Source: Agromyces soli (GTDB lineage Bacteria; Actinomycetota; Actinomycetes; Actinomycetales; Microbacteriaceae). From it: a stretch of 64,000 bases of DNA. The position numbers and the translations under genes are program-made. Positions 37,401-45,365 of the stretch are shown piece after piece. Below the pieces are notes generated by a model. It saw only the letters and a program-made list of their open reading frames with translations, was not told where the DNA came from and searched no databases. Numbering within the stretch: position 1 is the first letter of the stretch; every line of letters begins with the position of its first letter. The stretch spans positions 1,178,001-1,242,000 of the forward strand of contig NZ_CP094533.1 in assembly GCF_022811605.1 (NCBI RefSeq), in the 5' to 3' direction.

Positions 37401-38285
37401 CAGGCGGTCGCCGGCGGGACCGACGAGACGCTGACGCTCACCGCGGGCCTCGGCGATGACGGCGCCCGCTACCGGGCGGTCTTCACGAACGCGGCGGGCC
37501 AGGCCACCAGTGCCGAGGCGACGCTCGCCGTCGGCGAGGCCCCGGTGTTCGCGACGCAGTCCGATGTGACGGTGCTGCCCGGCGCGGTCCGCTCGATCGA
37601 CGTCTCGGTCACGGGCCATCCCACCGCCGCGATCACCGCGAGCGGCCTCCCCGCCTGGCTCACCCTCGTCGACCACGGCGACGGCACCGCGACGCTGAGC
37701 GGCACGCCGGCCCTCGACGACGCCGCGACCTCGGCGATCGAACTCACCGCGCAGAACACCTACGGTGACGACGTGCTCGAGTTCTCGCTCACCGTGACCG
37801 ACGAGGTCGCCCTGCCGTCGCAGCTGCCCGCCACCGTCGACGGCGAGCTCGACGGCGTGCCCGCCGAGCTCCGTCGCGGCCAGACGCTCACGGTCTCCGG
37901 CGAGGGCTTCCTGCCCGGCGCGCCGATCGCGCTCGGCGTCTACTCGACGCTCACCCCGCTCGGCTCCGCCGTCGCCGACGCCTCGGGCGCCTTCTCGGCG
38001 GAGGTCACCATCCCAGAGACGCTCGCGGCCGGCGAGCACGCGCTCGCGGCGAGCGGCGTCGGAGCGGATGGCTCGGTTCGCCTGCTCGCGGCGGAGACCC
38101 GCCTCGTGGTGCCTGCGCCGGTGCCCGGCGACGGCGGTGATGGCGGGAACGGCGGCACGCCGGGCGGCGGCCTCAGCCACACCGGCGTCGACACGCTGCT
38201 GCCGATGCTGCTCGCCGCGGGAGGCATCCTCGCGGGGCTCGCGCTGCTGGTGCTGCTCGCGGTGCGCCGCCGCCGGAGCGCCTGA
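34467..38285 (+). CDS. Large sortase-anchored surface protein with beta-helix and Ig-like repeats
   Basis: A 1272-residue exported protein. It has a signal peptide (about 1-31, ending AYA), a right-handed beta-helix-like region (about 35-375, with repeated GGAV and NTAGG-type turns), at least six bacterial Ig/He_PIG-like repeats (about 390-1150, each with a PAG- or PTGL/GTATLSGTP-type turn), a Gly-rich spacer, and a C-terminal cell-wall sorting signal LSHTG (1236-1240), hydrophobic helix and RRRR. Only two Cys pairs are visible in the beta-helix. It starts at TTG 34467 after AAAGGG. An adhesin or matrix role is likely. It is divergent from the tail-collar operon. Confidence 0.85.
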   Translation: MRAGHVRSAAAALSIAALLAGGLLVSPPAYAADAITVTTTADGDTNNACGNDTVTTTADPVTLRNAFCVANNLGGAQQISVPAGDYQLGAGGALKLGTAPGADITVTGPSSGEAAIIGNGSTQLLSVDPEVGGGVSVTLERLTFRGGRDAEFGGGAIIAGSGEAAALDELVIRDAVFRDNRSAAGSLAPGGAVQVMGGSLTIEDSLFEQNTAGTAAGGAVYYEAFDSPADQSFTITGSAFRDNTVVAAGQLVNGGGAVAYDAKGAAVEISGSTFSGNRVTTSDNSPTLGGAVRQLSGPATITASTFTGNAVQGGSASGAAMDAKGGAVTAQYNRIAGNTGGAAFRADGSSSVDASRNWWGCNTAPTAAPCDIASIADGTAAPQLKLTAVASPSAVNSGTTSQLTGSLLVDSAGLGVPAGRLTAFTGVSAAWTANGPAGSVVSPASAAIVNGVVSGVFTAGPTGGTGGAALTLDAASVPIAIDVTAIPAFTSPDELVATIGFPTDFGITAVGSPAPVISQVSGTLPNGLVFTAGPDGSARITGTAAAGTAGEYSIGLRAQNGATATQTLVIAVGEVPSFSGSTALTLPTSQAADVTVTAVGDPAPEISLATGSLPAGLTLTDQLDGTAKLSGTPTVSGAFPVQLRAANRFGVTVTGFTITVTAPPAITSADSASFTADGTEQSFPILFSPGYPATTGAPELIDAPAWLSVTTDGGTRLVGTPPRSAGGTHQFVISLSNAVGTTTQVFTLTVVAGPVYSGPILYSVAAGTTIDETLVFSGSPVPTVTALENSSLPTGISLTDLGNGRVRLHGTAAPADAGFYTTRIDVENSVDALHQTIQLVVGVAPEITSPATATFTVGEAGAVPITVDSGYPAAGPVRFDGAVPTWLGLIGPVGSQQLVGTPPAGAGGMVEVDLLVSNAFGGHRQLVHLVVNEAPVVTKDPIGASVVAGTELELTAVASGSPAPGVQWQRSGDGGASWQAVAGGTDETLTLTAGLGDDGARYRAVFTNAAGQATSAEATLAVGEAPVFATQSDVTVLPGAVRSIDVSVTGHPTAAITASGLPAWLTLVDHGDGTATLSGTPALDDAATSAIELTAQNTYGDDVLEFSLTVTDEVALPSQLPATVDGELDGVPAELRRGQTLTVSGEGFLPGAPIALGVYSTLTPLGSAVADASGAFSAEVTIPETLAAGEHALAASGVGADGSVRLLAAETRLVVPAPVPGDGGDGGNGGTPGGGLSHTGVDTLLPMLLAAGGILAGLALLVLLAVRRRRSA

Positions 38286-38317
38286 GCCGCGGCGCCGACG
38301 GTGCGCGCATGAGGGCG

Positions 38318-38323
38318 TAGGCT
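38318..38323 (+). promoter_or_regulatory. Leaderless -10 element of the second dehydrogenase gene
   Basis: TAGGCT ends seven bases before the ATG at 38331. Confidence 0.5.
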
Positions 38324-38330
38324 CGCCCTC

Positions 38331-39380
38331 ATGCGCGCCACTCTGATCCACGGCCCCGGTGACATCCGCGTCGAGGCCGTGCCCGACCCCGTGCTGTCGA
38401 CCGGCCGCGACGCGATCGTGCGGGTGGTGGCCGCCTGCGTCTGCGGCTCCGACCTCTGGCCGTACCGCGGCGTGACGCCGACCCGGGAGCCGCGCCGGAT
38501 CGGGCACGAGTTCGTCGGCGTCGTCGAGGCGGTCGGCGACCAGGTCGAGCGGGTGCGCCCGGGCGACTTCGTGATCGCCCCGTTCTACGTCTGCGACGGC
38601 AGCTGCGCGAACTGCCGCAACGGGGTGTCCACCTCCTGCCTGCACGGCGGCTGGTGGGGCTCCGCCGACCGCGACGGCGGCTTCGCCGACGGGGCGCAGG
38701 GCGAGCGCGTGCGGGTCCCGCTCGCCGACGGCACGCTGGCCGTCGTGCCGGGACCCGTCGCCGACGAGGAGGTGCCGGGTCTGCTGACGCTCTCGGACGT
38801 CATGGGCACCGGCCACCACGCCGCCGTCTCCGCAGGGGTCGGCCCGGGCGACGCGGTCGCGGTCGTCGGCGATGGCGCGGTCGGCCTCTGCGCCGTGATC
38901 GCCGCGAAGCGGCTCGGCGCGACGACGATCATCGCGATGAGCCGGCACCCCGAGCGGCAGGCACTCGCCCGGGAGTTCGGCGCCACGCACATCGTCGCCG
39001 AGCGCGGCGACGCCGGCATCGAGGCGGTCCGCGAGCTCACCGGCGGGATCGGCGCCGACCGGGTGCTCGAGTGCGTCGGCACGAAGGAGTCGATGGACCA
39101 GGCGATCCGTTCGGCCCGCCCCGGCGGCATGGTCGGGTACGTCGGGGTACCGAACGGGGGACCCGAGCTGCCCGTGCGCCGGCTGTTCGAGACGAACGTC
39201 GGCGTGAACGGCGGCGTCGCGCCGGTGCGCGGCTACATCGAGGAGCTGCTGCCCGACGTGCGCTCCGGCGCCATCCGCCCGGGGCTCGTCTTCGACCTCG
39301 AGCTGCCGCTCGAGGAGGCCGCCGAGGCGTACGCCGCGATGGACGAGCGTCGCGCGGTGAAGGTCCTGCTGCGGCCGTAG
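38331..39380 (+). CDS. Zinc-dependent alcohol dehydrogenase (MDR family)
   Basis: A 349-residue medium-chain dehydrogenase. Catalytic zinc ligands fit ACVCGSDLW (Cys near 38) and GHEF (about 58-61). Structural Cys residues occur in CDGSCANCRNGVSTSC (about 88-103). The cofactor motif is VVGDGAVGLCAV (about 181-192). The following HPERQALA suggests NADP preference because of its basic residue, which is tentative. Substrate unknown. It is monocistronic, with a leaderless promoter and a hairpin after it. Confidence 0.88.
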   Translation: MRATLIHGPGDIRVEAVPDPVLSTGRDAIVRVVAACVCGSDLWPYRGVTPTREPRRIGHEFVGVVEAVGDQVERVRPGDFVIAPFYVCDGSCANCRNGVSTSCLHGGWWGSADRDGGFADGAQGERVRVPLADGTLAVVPGPVADEEVPGLLTLSDVMGTGHHAAVSAGVGPGDAVAVVGDGAVGLCAVIAAKRLGATTIIAMSRHPERQALAREFGATHIVAERGDAGIEAVRELTGGIGADRVLECVGTKESMDQAIRSARPGGMVGYVGVPNGGPELPVRRLFETNVGVNGGVAPVRGYIEELLPDVRSGAIRPGLVFDLELPLEEAAEAYAAMDERRAVKVLLRP

Positions 39381-39389
39381 CGCGCCGGG

Positions 39390-39408
39390 CCCCGCCACGC
39401 GCGGGGCG
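39390..39408. terminator. Short bidirectional hairpin
   Basis: GCCCCGC-CACGC-GCGGGGC lies in the 30-bp gap between convergent stops of the dehydrogenase and the helicase-associated-repeat gene. It has seven GC pairs and no T-run. Confidence 0.5.
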
Positions 39409-39410
39409 TG

Positions 39411-41312
39411 CTAGGCGATGCGCGGCAGGCCGTCGTCGTCGCCGGGGCGACGGTCGCCGGGCACGCGCTGGGGCGTCGCGGGCTCCGAGGGCGGGATCGG
39501 CCGCGGGCCACTGCCCTCACCGGCCCAGCCCGGGGCGTTCGCGTCCAACCAGGCGATGCGGGTGGCGTCGAGCGCGCCGTCGCGGTGCGCGCGCCGCTGC
39601 GTCTGCAGCCAGGTGCCCAGCCGGCGGGACCGTTCGACGGTCGACCGCTCGTAGGGCAGCCGGCCGCGCTCCGCGACGTAGGCGGCGAGCTCCGCGGCGC
39701 GGCGCAGCCAGCTCGCCAGGCGCGGATCGCGCCACTCCGGGATGCGGGAGTCGAGCCACCGCTCGCGCGCCGCGCTCAGGCCGCCGCGGCGGGCCGCCGA
39801 GCGCTGATTGTTCAGCCAGACGCCGAGCTCGAGCTCGAGGGCGGTCGCCTCGGCTCCGCGGGCCGGCAGCCGATCGTGCTCGGCGCGGAAGGCGAGGAGG
39901 CGGACGGCGGTGTGCTCCCAGGCGTTCAGCCGGTGGTCCCGCCAGCCGGGCAGCTGGCGGTCGAGCCAGCGCTCGCGCGATTCGTCGAGCTCGCCGGCGA
40001 CGGCGAGACTGCGCTGCCGCTGCAGCCACCTGGCCAGCGAGCGCTCCTCGGGGTCCTCGGCCCGGCTCGCGGGCGCTCCGGCCCCGAGCGCGAGCCGGCT
40101 GGCGAGCCGGTCGGCCTGCTGCCGCCACTCTCGCTCGTCGTCGAACCAGCCCACGACCGTGGCGTCCAGCGCGGCGCGGCGGGTGCCGCTCAGACTGCCC
40201 GCACGGGCCGCCGTGCGCTGCTCGGCGAGCCATGCGGCGGCGCGGCGTTCGTCGTCGCCGGCGCCGTTCGTGCGCGCCGGGGCGCGGCCGGCGTCTGCGA
40301 TGAAGGCGACGAGCTCGTCGAGGCGGCGGCGCCACGCGGCATCCGGCCGCTCGCGCCAGCTCGGCACCGACCGGTCGAGCCGGGCCGCCCGCACCGCGGG
40401 AAGCGAACCGGCGGCCGCGAGTCGGCGTTGCCCGGCGAGCCACTCGCCGAGTCGGCGCTCGAGGGGGTCGGCGGCGTGCTTCGCGGGCAGGCGATCGTGC
40501 GCCGCCACCCAGCCGGCGAGTCGCCGCGCGGTGCGGGTCCACCGCGCGGCGGCCGGGTCGAGCCAGCCGGGCACTGCGTCGTCCAGTGCCCGACGACGCT
40601 CGTCGTCCAGTCGATCGTCGGCCGCGGCCTCGCGCTGCCGACGGAGCCAACCCGCCAGTCGGCGCTCGAACGGCTCGCCGGTGGCCGCCTCGCGCGGGAA
40701 GCGGCCGGTCTCGGCGATGAAGCCGGCGACCGCCGCGGCGGTGTCGTCCCAGTCCTCGTCGGCGGGGCGCCGCCAGCTCGGCAGGTTCAGCTCCAGCCAG
40801 GCGAGCCGGTCCGGCGCCAGACGGCCGGATGCCTCCGCCCGCCGCTGCGTGCGCAGCCAGGTGGCGAGGCGTCGTTCGGCGGCGTCGTGCGCGCTCGGGG
40901 CGGGGTAGGCGCCCGTCTCCGCGAGGTGCAGCCCGACAGCGACGGCCGTACCGTGCCAGTCGGTGCCGCGGGGGTCGCGCCAGCCGGGCACGAGCGAGTC
41001 GAGGTGGCGGAGCCGACGCTCGGGCAGCGCGCCGGCCCGGAGCAGCTCGCGCTGCCGCTTCAGCCAGCGGGCGGTGGCGCGCTCCGTCTCGGGGGCGTTC
41101 GCGGCATCCCGCGGCGGTCGCCCCGTCGTGGCGAGATGCTCGCGCAGCCGCGCGACGCGTGCCTCCCACTCGTCGTCGCCGTCGTGCAGGGCGACGCCGT
41201 GCCGCGGCGTCGGGATCGGCCTGTGCGGGGTCGGCGCGTCGTGGCGCGGGCACGCGACGGCCAGGCCAGGACCCGACGCGTACTGCGTCGGCGCCGAGCT
41301 GTCGTCGCCCAT
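39411..41312 (-). CDS. Protein of eight tandem helicase-associated (HA) repeats
   Basis: A 633-residue protein composed of eight repeats of about 65 residues from residue 46 to near 590. Each reads W-x(5)-L..(F)..TGR-x-P.....E-R-x-L-x-x-W-L-x-x-QR....G-x-L...R-x-x-x-LD...PGW. This is the helicase-associated domain, thought to bind nucleic acid, normally found as repeats C-terminal to a superfamily 2 helicase. Here no helicase motor is present. The ATG at 41312 is preferred; upstream in-frame codons to 41462 have poor context. Ends with a Pro-rich tail. It may be a DNA/RNA-binding scaffold; function unknown. Confidence 0.75.
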   Translation of the reverse strand: MGDDSSAPTQYASGPGLAVACPRHDAPTPHRPIPTPRHGVALHDGDDEWEARVARLREHLATTGRPPRDAANAPETERATARWLKRQRELLRAGALPERRLRHLDSLVPGWRDPRGTDWHGTAVAVGLHLAETGAYPAPSAHDAAERRLATWLRTQRRAEASGRLAPDRLAWLELNLPSWRRPADEDWDDTAAAVAGFIAETGRFPREAATGEPFERRLAGWLRRQREAAADDRLDDERRRALDDAVPGWLDPAAARWTRTARRLAGWVAAHDRLPAKHAADPLERRLGEWLAGQRRLAAAGSLPAVRAARLDRSVPSWRERPDAAWRRRLDELVAFIADAGRAPARTNGAGDDERRAAAWLAEQRTAARAGSLSGTRRAALDATVVGWFDDEREWRQQADRLASRLALGAGAPASRAEDPEERSLARWLQRQRSLAVAGELDESRERWLDRQLPGWRDHRLNAWEHTAVRLLAFRAEHDRLPARGAEATALELELGVWLNNQRSAARRGGLSAARERWLDSRIPEWRDPRLASWLRRAAELAAYVAERGRLPYERSTVERSRRLGTWLQTQRRAHRDGALDATRIAWLDANAPGWAGEGSGPRPIPPSEPATPQRVPGDRRPGDDDGLPRIA

Positions 41313-41575
41313 TCCATACCCCGAATCCGGCGGCGCTGCGCGCACGCCACGGCGACCGCCCCCGCGGTCGCCGAGGCGACCGGAGACATTCGGAACCCGA
41401 ATCCGAACGCCGGAACACCGGCCGCTGCGGCGATTCTCACAGCCATTGCACAGCTTGGGCAAGGAGGGAGGAAGGGGCCCTGACGAATCCGCTTCGAGAG
41501 CGCGCTCTCACCCCCGGCGGATCGGCGTGTTTCCGGGCAAGCAGGGGGTCGGTGACGCGGAGGGGCCCGCCCGGT

Positions 41576-42307
41576 TCACCCCCGGACTGGGGGACGCTCG
41601 GCGAGTCCGGCGCGTCGCATCCCGGCGATCCACGGCGTCGGGAACGCGATCGACAGCTCCCACGCGAGCTCGCAGTCGGGTTCGGCCGCGACGACCGCGG
41701 CGATCCGCTCGGCATCCGCCTCCGCGAGCACGTGCGCCGGGGCGTCGACGCCCCGGTTCCAGGCGGCCATCGCACGGCGCTTCGCCTCGTTCAGCAGTTC
41801 CTCGGGCGAGGCGACGGGAGCGCCGTGCTCGAGCCAGCGGGACCGGCGCGCGCTGCCGGCGTCCTCGAGCGCCGGGCCGTCGAGCCGGTGCAGGCGAGGG
41901 CCGCCGGCCGTCTCCTCGTAGTAGCGGCGCTCGCCGGTGCGCAGCACGCGGACGCGGTGGTAGCCGCCCGGGTGCGGTTCGGGCGCCCCGTTCTCGCCGA
42001 GATACCGGGTCTCCTCGACGCCGCCGGCGGTGGTCCAGCGCAGCACGCGCACCCGGCCCGCCTCGTCGTGCCACTCGAGCACGCCGTCCGCGGCCTGGCC
42101 GGCGAAGCACAGCTCCTCGGGGTGCGCGGGCGTCGGGATGCGCCGGCCGAACAGCCAGGCCTCGCGGACGCCGGCGCGGTCGACCGCCCAGCCGACGGCG
42201 CGGTGCCGTTCGCCGCGGCGCCAATAGGAGACGCCGTCGGTGTGGTCGCGGCGCTCGGTCCACCCCTCCGACGGGTGCGGGGCGGTCGTGGTCTGTTCTG
42301 CTGGCAT
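41576..42307 (-). CDS. Uncharacterised protein with a MORN-like DGPA repeat
   Basis: A 243-residue soluble protein starting MPAEQTTTAPHPSEGW. It is rich in Trp, Arg and Tyr, with short beta-hairpin-like units ending in phrases such as RLHRLDGPALE (about 139-149), which resembles the degenerate MORN-like DGPA repeat of bacterial hypothetical proteins. The C-terminal part (about 165-243) is helical, with EAKRRAMAAW. No catalytic signature. The ATG at 42307 follows GAGGAACG. Function unknown. Confidence 0.6.
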   Translation of the reverse strand: MPAEQTTTAPHPSEGWTERRDHTDGVSYWRRGERHRAVGWAVDRAGVREAWLFGRRIPTPAHPEELCFAGQAADGVLEWHDEAGRVRVLRWTTAGGVEETRYLGENGAPEPHPGGYHRVRVLRTGERRYYEETAGGPRLHRLDGPALEDAGSARRSRWLEHGAPVASPEELLNEAKRRAMAAWNRGVDAPAHVLAEADAERIAAVVAAEPDCELAWELSIAFPTPWIAGMRRAGLAERPPVRG

Positions 42308-42391
42308 CGTGCTCGTTCCTCGGGTTCGGCCCTCGCGGGCCCTGGATCGTGTGTGCAGCGGGTGCGGGTCCACCCGCCGGGGCCGCCGAAT

Positions 42392-42414
42392 CGGTGTCCT
42401 CAGCGGTGTCCTCA
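42392..42414 (-). repeat. Tandem 11-bp direct repeat, candidate operator
   Basis: CGGTGTCCTCA occurs twice with a 12-base period (42392 and 42404), about 85 bases upstream of the minus-strand gene starting at 42307. It reads TGAGGACACCG on that strand. The position suits a regulator-binding site. Confidence 0.35.
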
Positions 42415-42467
42415 TTAGTGCGGACATCCCGGCAAGAGATACATGCGCGGCACGGTCCGCCTTTGTG

Positions 42468-42505
42468 CCGACTTGCCCGACTTTCATGAAAGTCGGGCAA
42501 GTCGG
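42468..42505. repeat. 28-bp palindromic repeat, copy 3
   Basis: A perfect 38-bp palindrome containing the same 28-bp core as at 4123 and 4170. The outer bases differ (CCGACT here, ACCGAG at copy 2). It lies between divergent genes, 21 bases before the flgN promoter, so it cannot be a simple gene-end terminator here. Confidence 0.9.
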
Positions 42506-42525
42506 AAAGGGGAACGGCCGGATCG

Positions 42526-42554
42526 CTTACCGCGGGCGGGCGCACGGCCGATAG
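42526..42554 (+). promoter_or_regulatory. Sigma-28-like flagellar promoter of the flgN operon
   Basis: CTTAC-N16-GCCGATAG. The -10 octamer differs by one base from the FliA consensus GCCGATAA. The same arrangement precedes fliM and flbD in this window. The downstream bases TCGGA are shared with the fliM promoter. Confidence 0.65.
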
Positions 42555-42582
42555 TCGGATGCATCGAGGAGAGGCGGTCCGC

Positions 42583-43065
42583 ATGTCGTTGCACGAACTC
42601 TCCGCCGTGCTCTGGCGCGAGCGGGAGCTGCTCGACGTGCTGCTCTACAAGCTCGAGGTGGAGCGCCTCCTGCTCGCCACCGACCGCCGTCGCTGGCTCG
42701 GCCGCGCGGCGCACGAGATCGAGTTCCTCACCGCCCGCCTCAAGGAGGTCGGGCTGGCGCGCGCCGTCGAGTCCGCCGAGGTCGCCGAGGAGCTGCAGCT
42801 CCCCGCGGAGGCGACGCTCCAGGAGCTCGCCGACACCGTCGGCGACGAGGTCTGGCGCGACATCCTGCTCGCCCACCTCGCGGCCCTCCGCGAGGTGACC
42901 GGCGAGATCAGCGAGCTCCGCGACGCGAACGAGCAGCTGCTCAAGCAGGCCGCCCGGCCCGCCGGAGTCGCCCAGCATGCCGCCCGGCGCGGCACCACGA
43001 CCTACGACGCCCGCGGCCTCGCCCGGGACGTCGTCGAAGCCACCCTGGTGGACGAGGAGACCTGA
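42583..43065 (+). CDS. flgN: FlgN-type flagellar export chaperone
   Basis: A 160-residue, mostly helical acidic protein starting MSLHELSAVLWRERELLD, the usual opening of FlgN. It is likely to hold the hook-junction proteins FlgK and FlgL before export; both follow in the operon. The ATG at 42583 follows GGAGAGGCGG; an in-frame ATG at 42559 lies at the predicted transcription start and is less likely. Its stop overlaps the flgK ATG by one base. Confidence 0.85.
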   Translation: MSLHELSAVLWRERELLDVLLYKLEVERLLLATDRRRWLGRAAHEIEFLTARLKEVGLARAVESAEVAEELQLPAEATLQELADTVGDEVWRDILLAHLAALREVTGEISELRDANEQLLKQAARPAGVAQHAARRGTTTYDARGLARDVVEATLVDEET

Positions 43066-44483
43066 TGAGCACCTTCGGCGGGCTGAACACCAGCCACACC
43101 GCCCTGAACGCCGCGCGCACCGCCGTCGACGTCGCCGGCCAGAACATCGCGAATGTGAAGACGCCCGGCTACACGCGCCAGCGCGCGGAGCTCGCCTCCT
43201 CTCCGGTCGCGGGCCCCATCGGCGTGCTCGCACTCTCGCGCCCCGGCCCCGGGCAGGGCGTCATGGTCACCGGCATCGCCCGCCTCGCGAACGAGATGCT
43301 GAACGAGGGGGTGCGCGAGGCCTCCGCGAGCTCCGGCTACCACGCGACCCGCGCGGCCGCGCTCGAGACGCTCGAGACCGGCCTCCGCGAGCCGGGCAAG
43401 GACGGCCTCTCCGCCCGCATGCAGGAGTTCTGGGCATCCTGGCAGGATCTCGGCAACGCCGCCGGCGACGGCGCGGCGGCGGCCGTCGTGCTGCAGCAGG
43501 CGGCCACCCTCGCCGCGCGCATCGCCGACGGCTCCCGCGCGGTCTCCTCGCAGTGGACGGCGCTGCGGAAGGATGCCTCGACGATGGTCGACCAGGTCAA
43601 CCACGCCGCCGCCCGGGTCGCCGAGCTGAACGACACCATCCGCCGCTCCACGCTCGCCGGCGGGCAGGTCAACGAGCTCCTCGACGAGCGCGACCGCGTC
43701 GCCGCCGACCTCGCCTCGATCGCCGGCGGCCAGGTGTACGACCGCGGCGACGGCACCGTCGACGTGCTCGTCGCCGGCAACCCGATCGTCACGGGCACGA
43801 CCGCCAACCGGCTCGTGCTCGCGGGGCCGACGACCCCGGGCGGCACCGGCGCGGTCTCCGTGCAGTGGGAGCGCCGGCCGGGAACCGCCATCGACCTCGA
43901 CGGCGGCGAGCTCGCCGGTGCGCTCTCCATGCTCGCGCCGGCCTCCGGCGGCACCGGCGGCTCGTTGAACGAGGCGCTCGCCTCCTACGACGCGGTCGCG
44001 ACGGCGCTCGCCGAGCAGGTGAACGCCGTGCACCGCACCGGCGCGACGCCGAACGGCACGACCGGCCTCGACTTCTTCGCCTTCGACCCGGGCGTGCCGG
44101 CCGCGCTCGGCCTGCGCGTCGTCCCGACGGACGTCTCGGGCATCGCCGCCGCCCTCCCCGGCGCCGGTGCGAAGGACGGCACCATCGCCGACCGCATCGC
44201 CGGCATCGGCCGGGCGGCGGGCTCGCCGGACGAGGTCTGGGGCTCCTTCGTCGGGAAGGTCGGCATCGCCTCCGGCGCGGAGTCCTCGCGTGCGCAGGTC
44301 GCCGCGCTCGGCCTCGTCGACGCCGTCGGCCGCCAGCAGTCGGAGTCCGCGGTCGACCTCGACGAGGAGAACCTCGCGCTCGTCACCGCGCAGACCGCCT
44401 ACCAGGGGGCGGCGCGCGTGTTCACCGCGATCGACGAGATGCTCGAAGTGCTGATCACCCGGACCGGCGTGGTCGGGAGGTAA
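43065..44483 (+). CDS. flgK: Flagellar hook-associated protein FlgK
   Basis: A 472-residue hook-filament junction protein 1. The N-terminal signature FGGLNTSHTALNAARTAVDV, then GQNIANVKTPGYTRQRA (about 26-42), and the C-terminal EENLALVTAQTAYQGAARVFTAIDEMLEVL (about 437-466) form the paired helices that build the axial core. The middle (about 200-400) is the shorter variable region. The size is at the low end for FlgK. It follows flgN with overlapping codons. Confidence 0.94.
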   Translation: MSTFGGLNTSHTALNAARTAVDVAGQNIANVKTPGYTRQRAELASSPVAGPIGVLALSRPGPGQGVMVTGIARLANEMLNEGVREASASSGYHATRAAALETLETGLREPGKDGLSARMQEFWASWQDLGNAAGDGAAAAVVLQQAATLAARIADGSRAVSSQWTALRKDASTMVDQVNHAAARVAELNDTIRRSTLAGGQVNELLDERDRVAADLASIAGGQVYDRGDGTVDVLVAGNPIVTGTTANRLVLAGPTTPGGTGAVSVQWERRPGTAIDLDGGELAGALSMLAPASGGTGGSLNEALASYDAVATALAEQVNAVHRTGATPNGTTGLDFFAFDPGVPAALGLRVVPTDVSGIAAALPGAGAKDGTIADRIAGIGRAAGSPDEVWGSFVGKVGIASGAESSRAQVAALGLVDAVGRQQSESAVDLDEENLALVTAQTAYQGAARVFTAIDEMLEVLITRTGVVGR

Positions 44484-44486
44484 GCC

Positions 44487-45365
44487 ATGATGAACCGCGT
44501 CACCACGATGTCCATCGCGCAGTCCTCGGCGCGCAACCTGCAGCTCGCGGCATCCCAGCTGGCCAGGGCGCAGCAGCGTGCGACCGACTTCAAGGCCATC
44601 ACGAAGCCCTCCGACGACCCCGCGGCGACCGCACGGGCCATGCAGGTGCGCGCCGAGCAGCGCGCGAACCTGCAGTACTCGCGCAACATCCAGGACGGCA
44701 ACGCCTGGCTCTCGACGATCGACTCCGCCCTCCAGTCGACGACCTCGCTGCTCGGCCGGGCCCGCGACCTCACCCTGCAGGGCGCGAACGACGGCGCCCT
44801 CTCGCAGACGCAGAAGGACGCCATCGCCGCCGAGCTCGACGCCGTGCGCGATCTGCTGCTCGCCCAGGCGAACTCGAGCTACGCGGGGCGCCAGGTGTTC
44901 GCCGGCACCTCCGACCAGCCCGCCTTCGATGCGAGCTACGCGTTCTCCGGCGGGGCGGGCACGGTGGAGCGCCGCGTCGACGCGGGCACCACGGTCCGCG
45001 TGGACGTCGACGGCTCGAGCGTCTTCGGCGTGGGCGCCGACTCCGTGTTCGCCACCATCGACCGCATCGCCGCCGGCCTCCGGGCGGGCACCCCGGTCGG
45101 CGGGGAGCTCAGCGCGCTCGACGTGCACCGATCGGCGGTGCTCGACGCGCACGCCGCGGCCGGCGCCCGGCACGCGACCGTGCTCGAGTCGGTCGACCGC
45201 AACCTCGCGCAGAAGATCGACCTCGAGGCGACCCGCAGCCGGCTCGAGGACATCGACGTGGCCACCGCCGCCATCGAGCTCTCGACGAGCGAGATCGCGC
45301 ACCAGGCCGCGCTCGCCGCCACCGCCCGCGCCGTGCGCCCGACCCTGATGGACTTCCTGCGATGA
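44487..45365 (+). CDS. flgL: Flagellar hook-filament junction protein FlgL
   Basis: A 292-residue flagellin-like junction protein. The N-terminal helix RVTTMSIAQSSARNLQLA and the KPSDDPAATARAMQVRAE motif (about 41-58), with C-terminal AAIELSTSEIAHQAALAATA (about 262-281), match FlgL/flagellin. It starts three bases after flgK; GGGAGG is a good ribosome-binding site. It ends with an ATGA overlap to fliW. Flagellin itself is not in the window. Confidence 0.92.
   Translation: MMNRVTTMSIAQSSARNLQLAASQLARAQQRATDFKAITKPSDDPAATARAMQVRAEQRANLQYSRNIQDGNAWLSTIDSALQSTTSLLGRARDLTLQGANDGALSQTQKDAIAAELDAVRDLLLAQANSSYAGRQVFAGTSDQPAFDASYAFSGGAGTVERRVDAGTTVRVDVDGSSVFGVGADSVFATIDRIAAGLRAGTPVGGELSALDVHRSAVLDAHAAAGARHATVLESVDRNLAQKIDLEATRSRLEDIDVATAAIELSTSEIAHQAALAATARAVRPTLMDFLR

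Noticed and set aside
34050..39398. A 1782-codon open frame on the minus strand across the surface protein gene
   Set aside because: It is antisense to a protein with signal peptide, repeats and sorting signal. Its translation is Arg/Gly/Asp-rich without domains. Such frames are expected opposite GC-rich genes.
41313..41462. N-terminal extension of the HA-repeat protein (MPKLCNGCENRR...)
   Set aside because: It needs a TTG start with no ribosome-binding site, and the added residues look unlike the repeats. The ATG at 41312 is more economical.
41496..41509. Palindrome GAGAGCGCGCTCTC as a terminator
   Set aside because: It is short, with no loop or T-run, and lies 67 bases beyond the nearest stop. 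Evidence is too weak to list as a feature.
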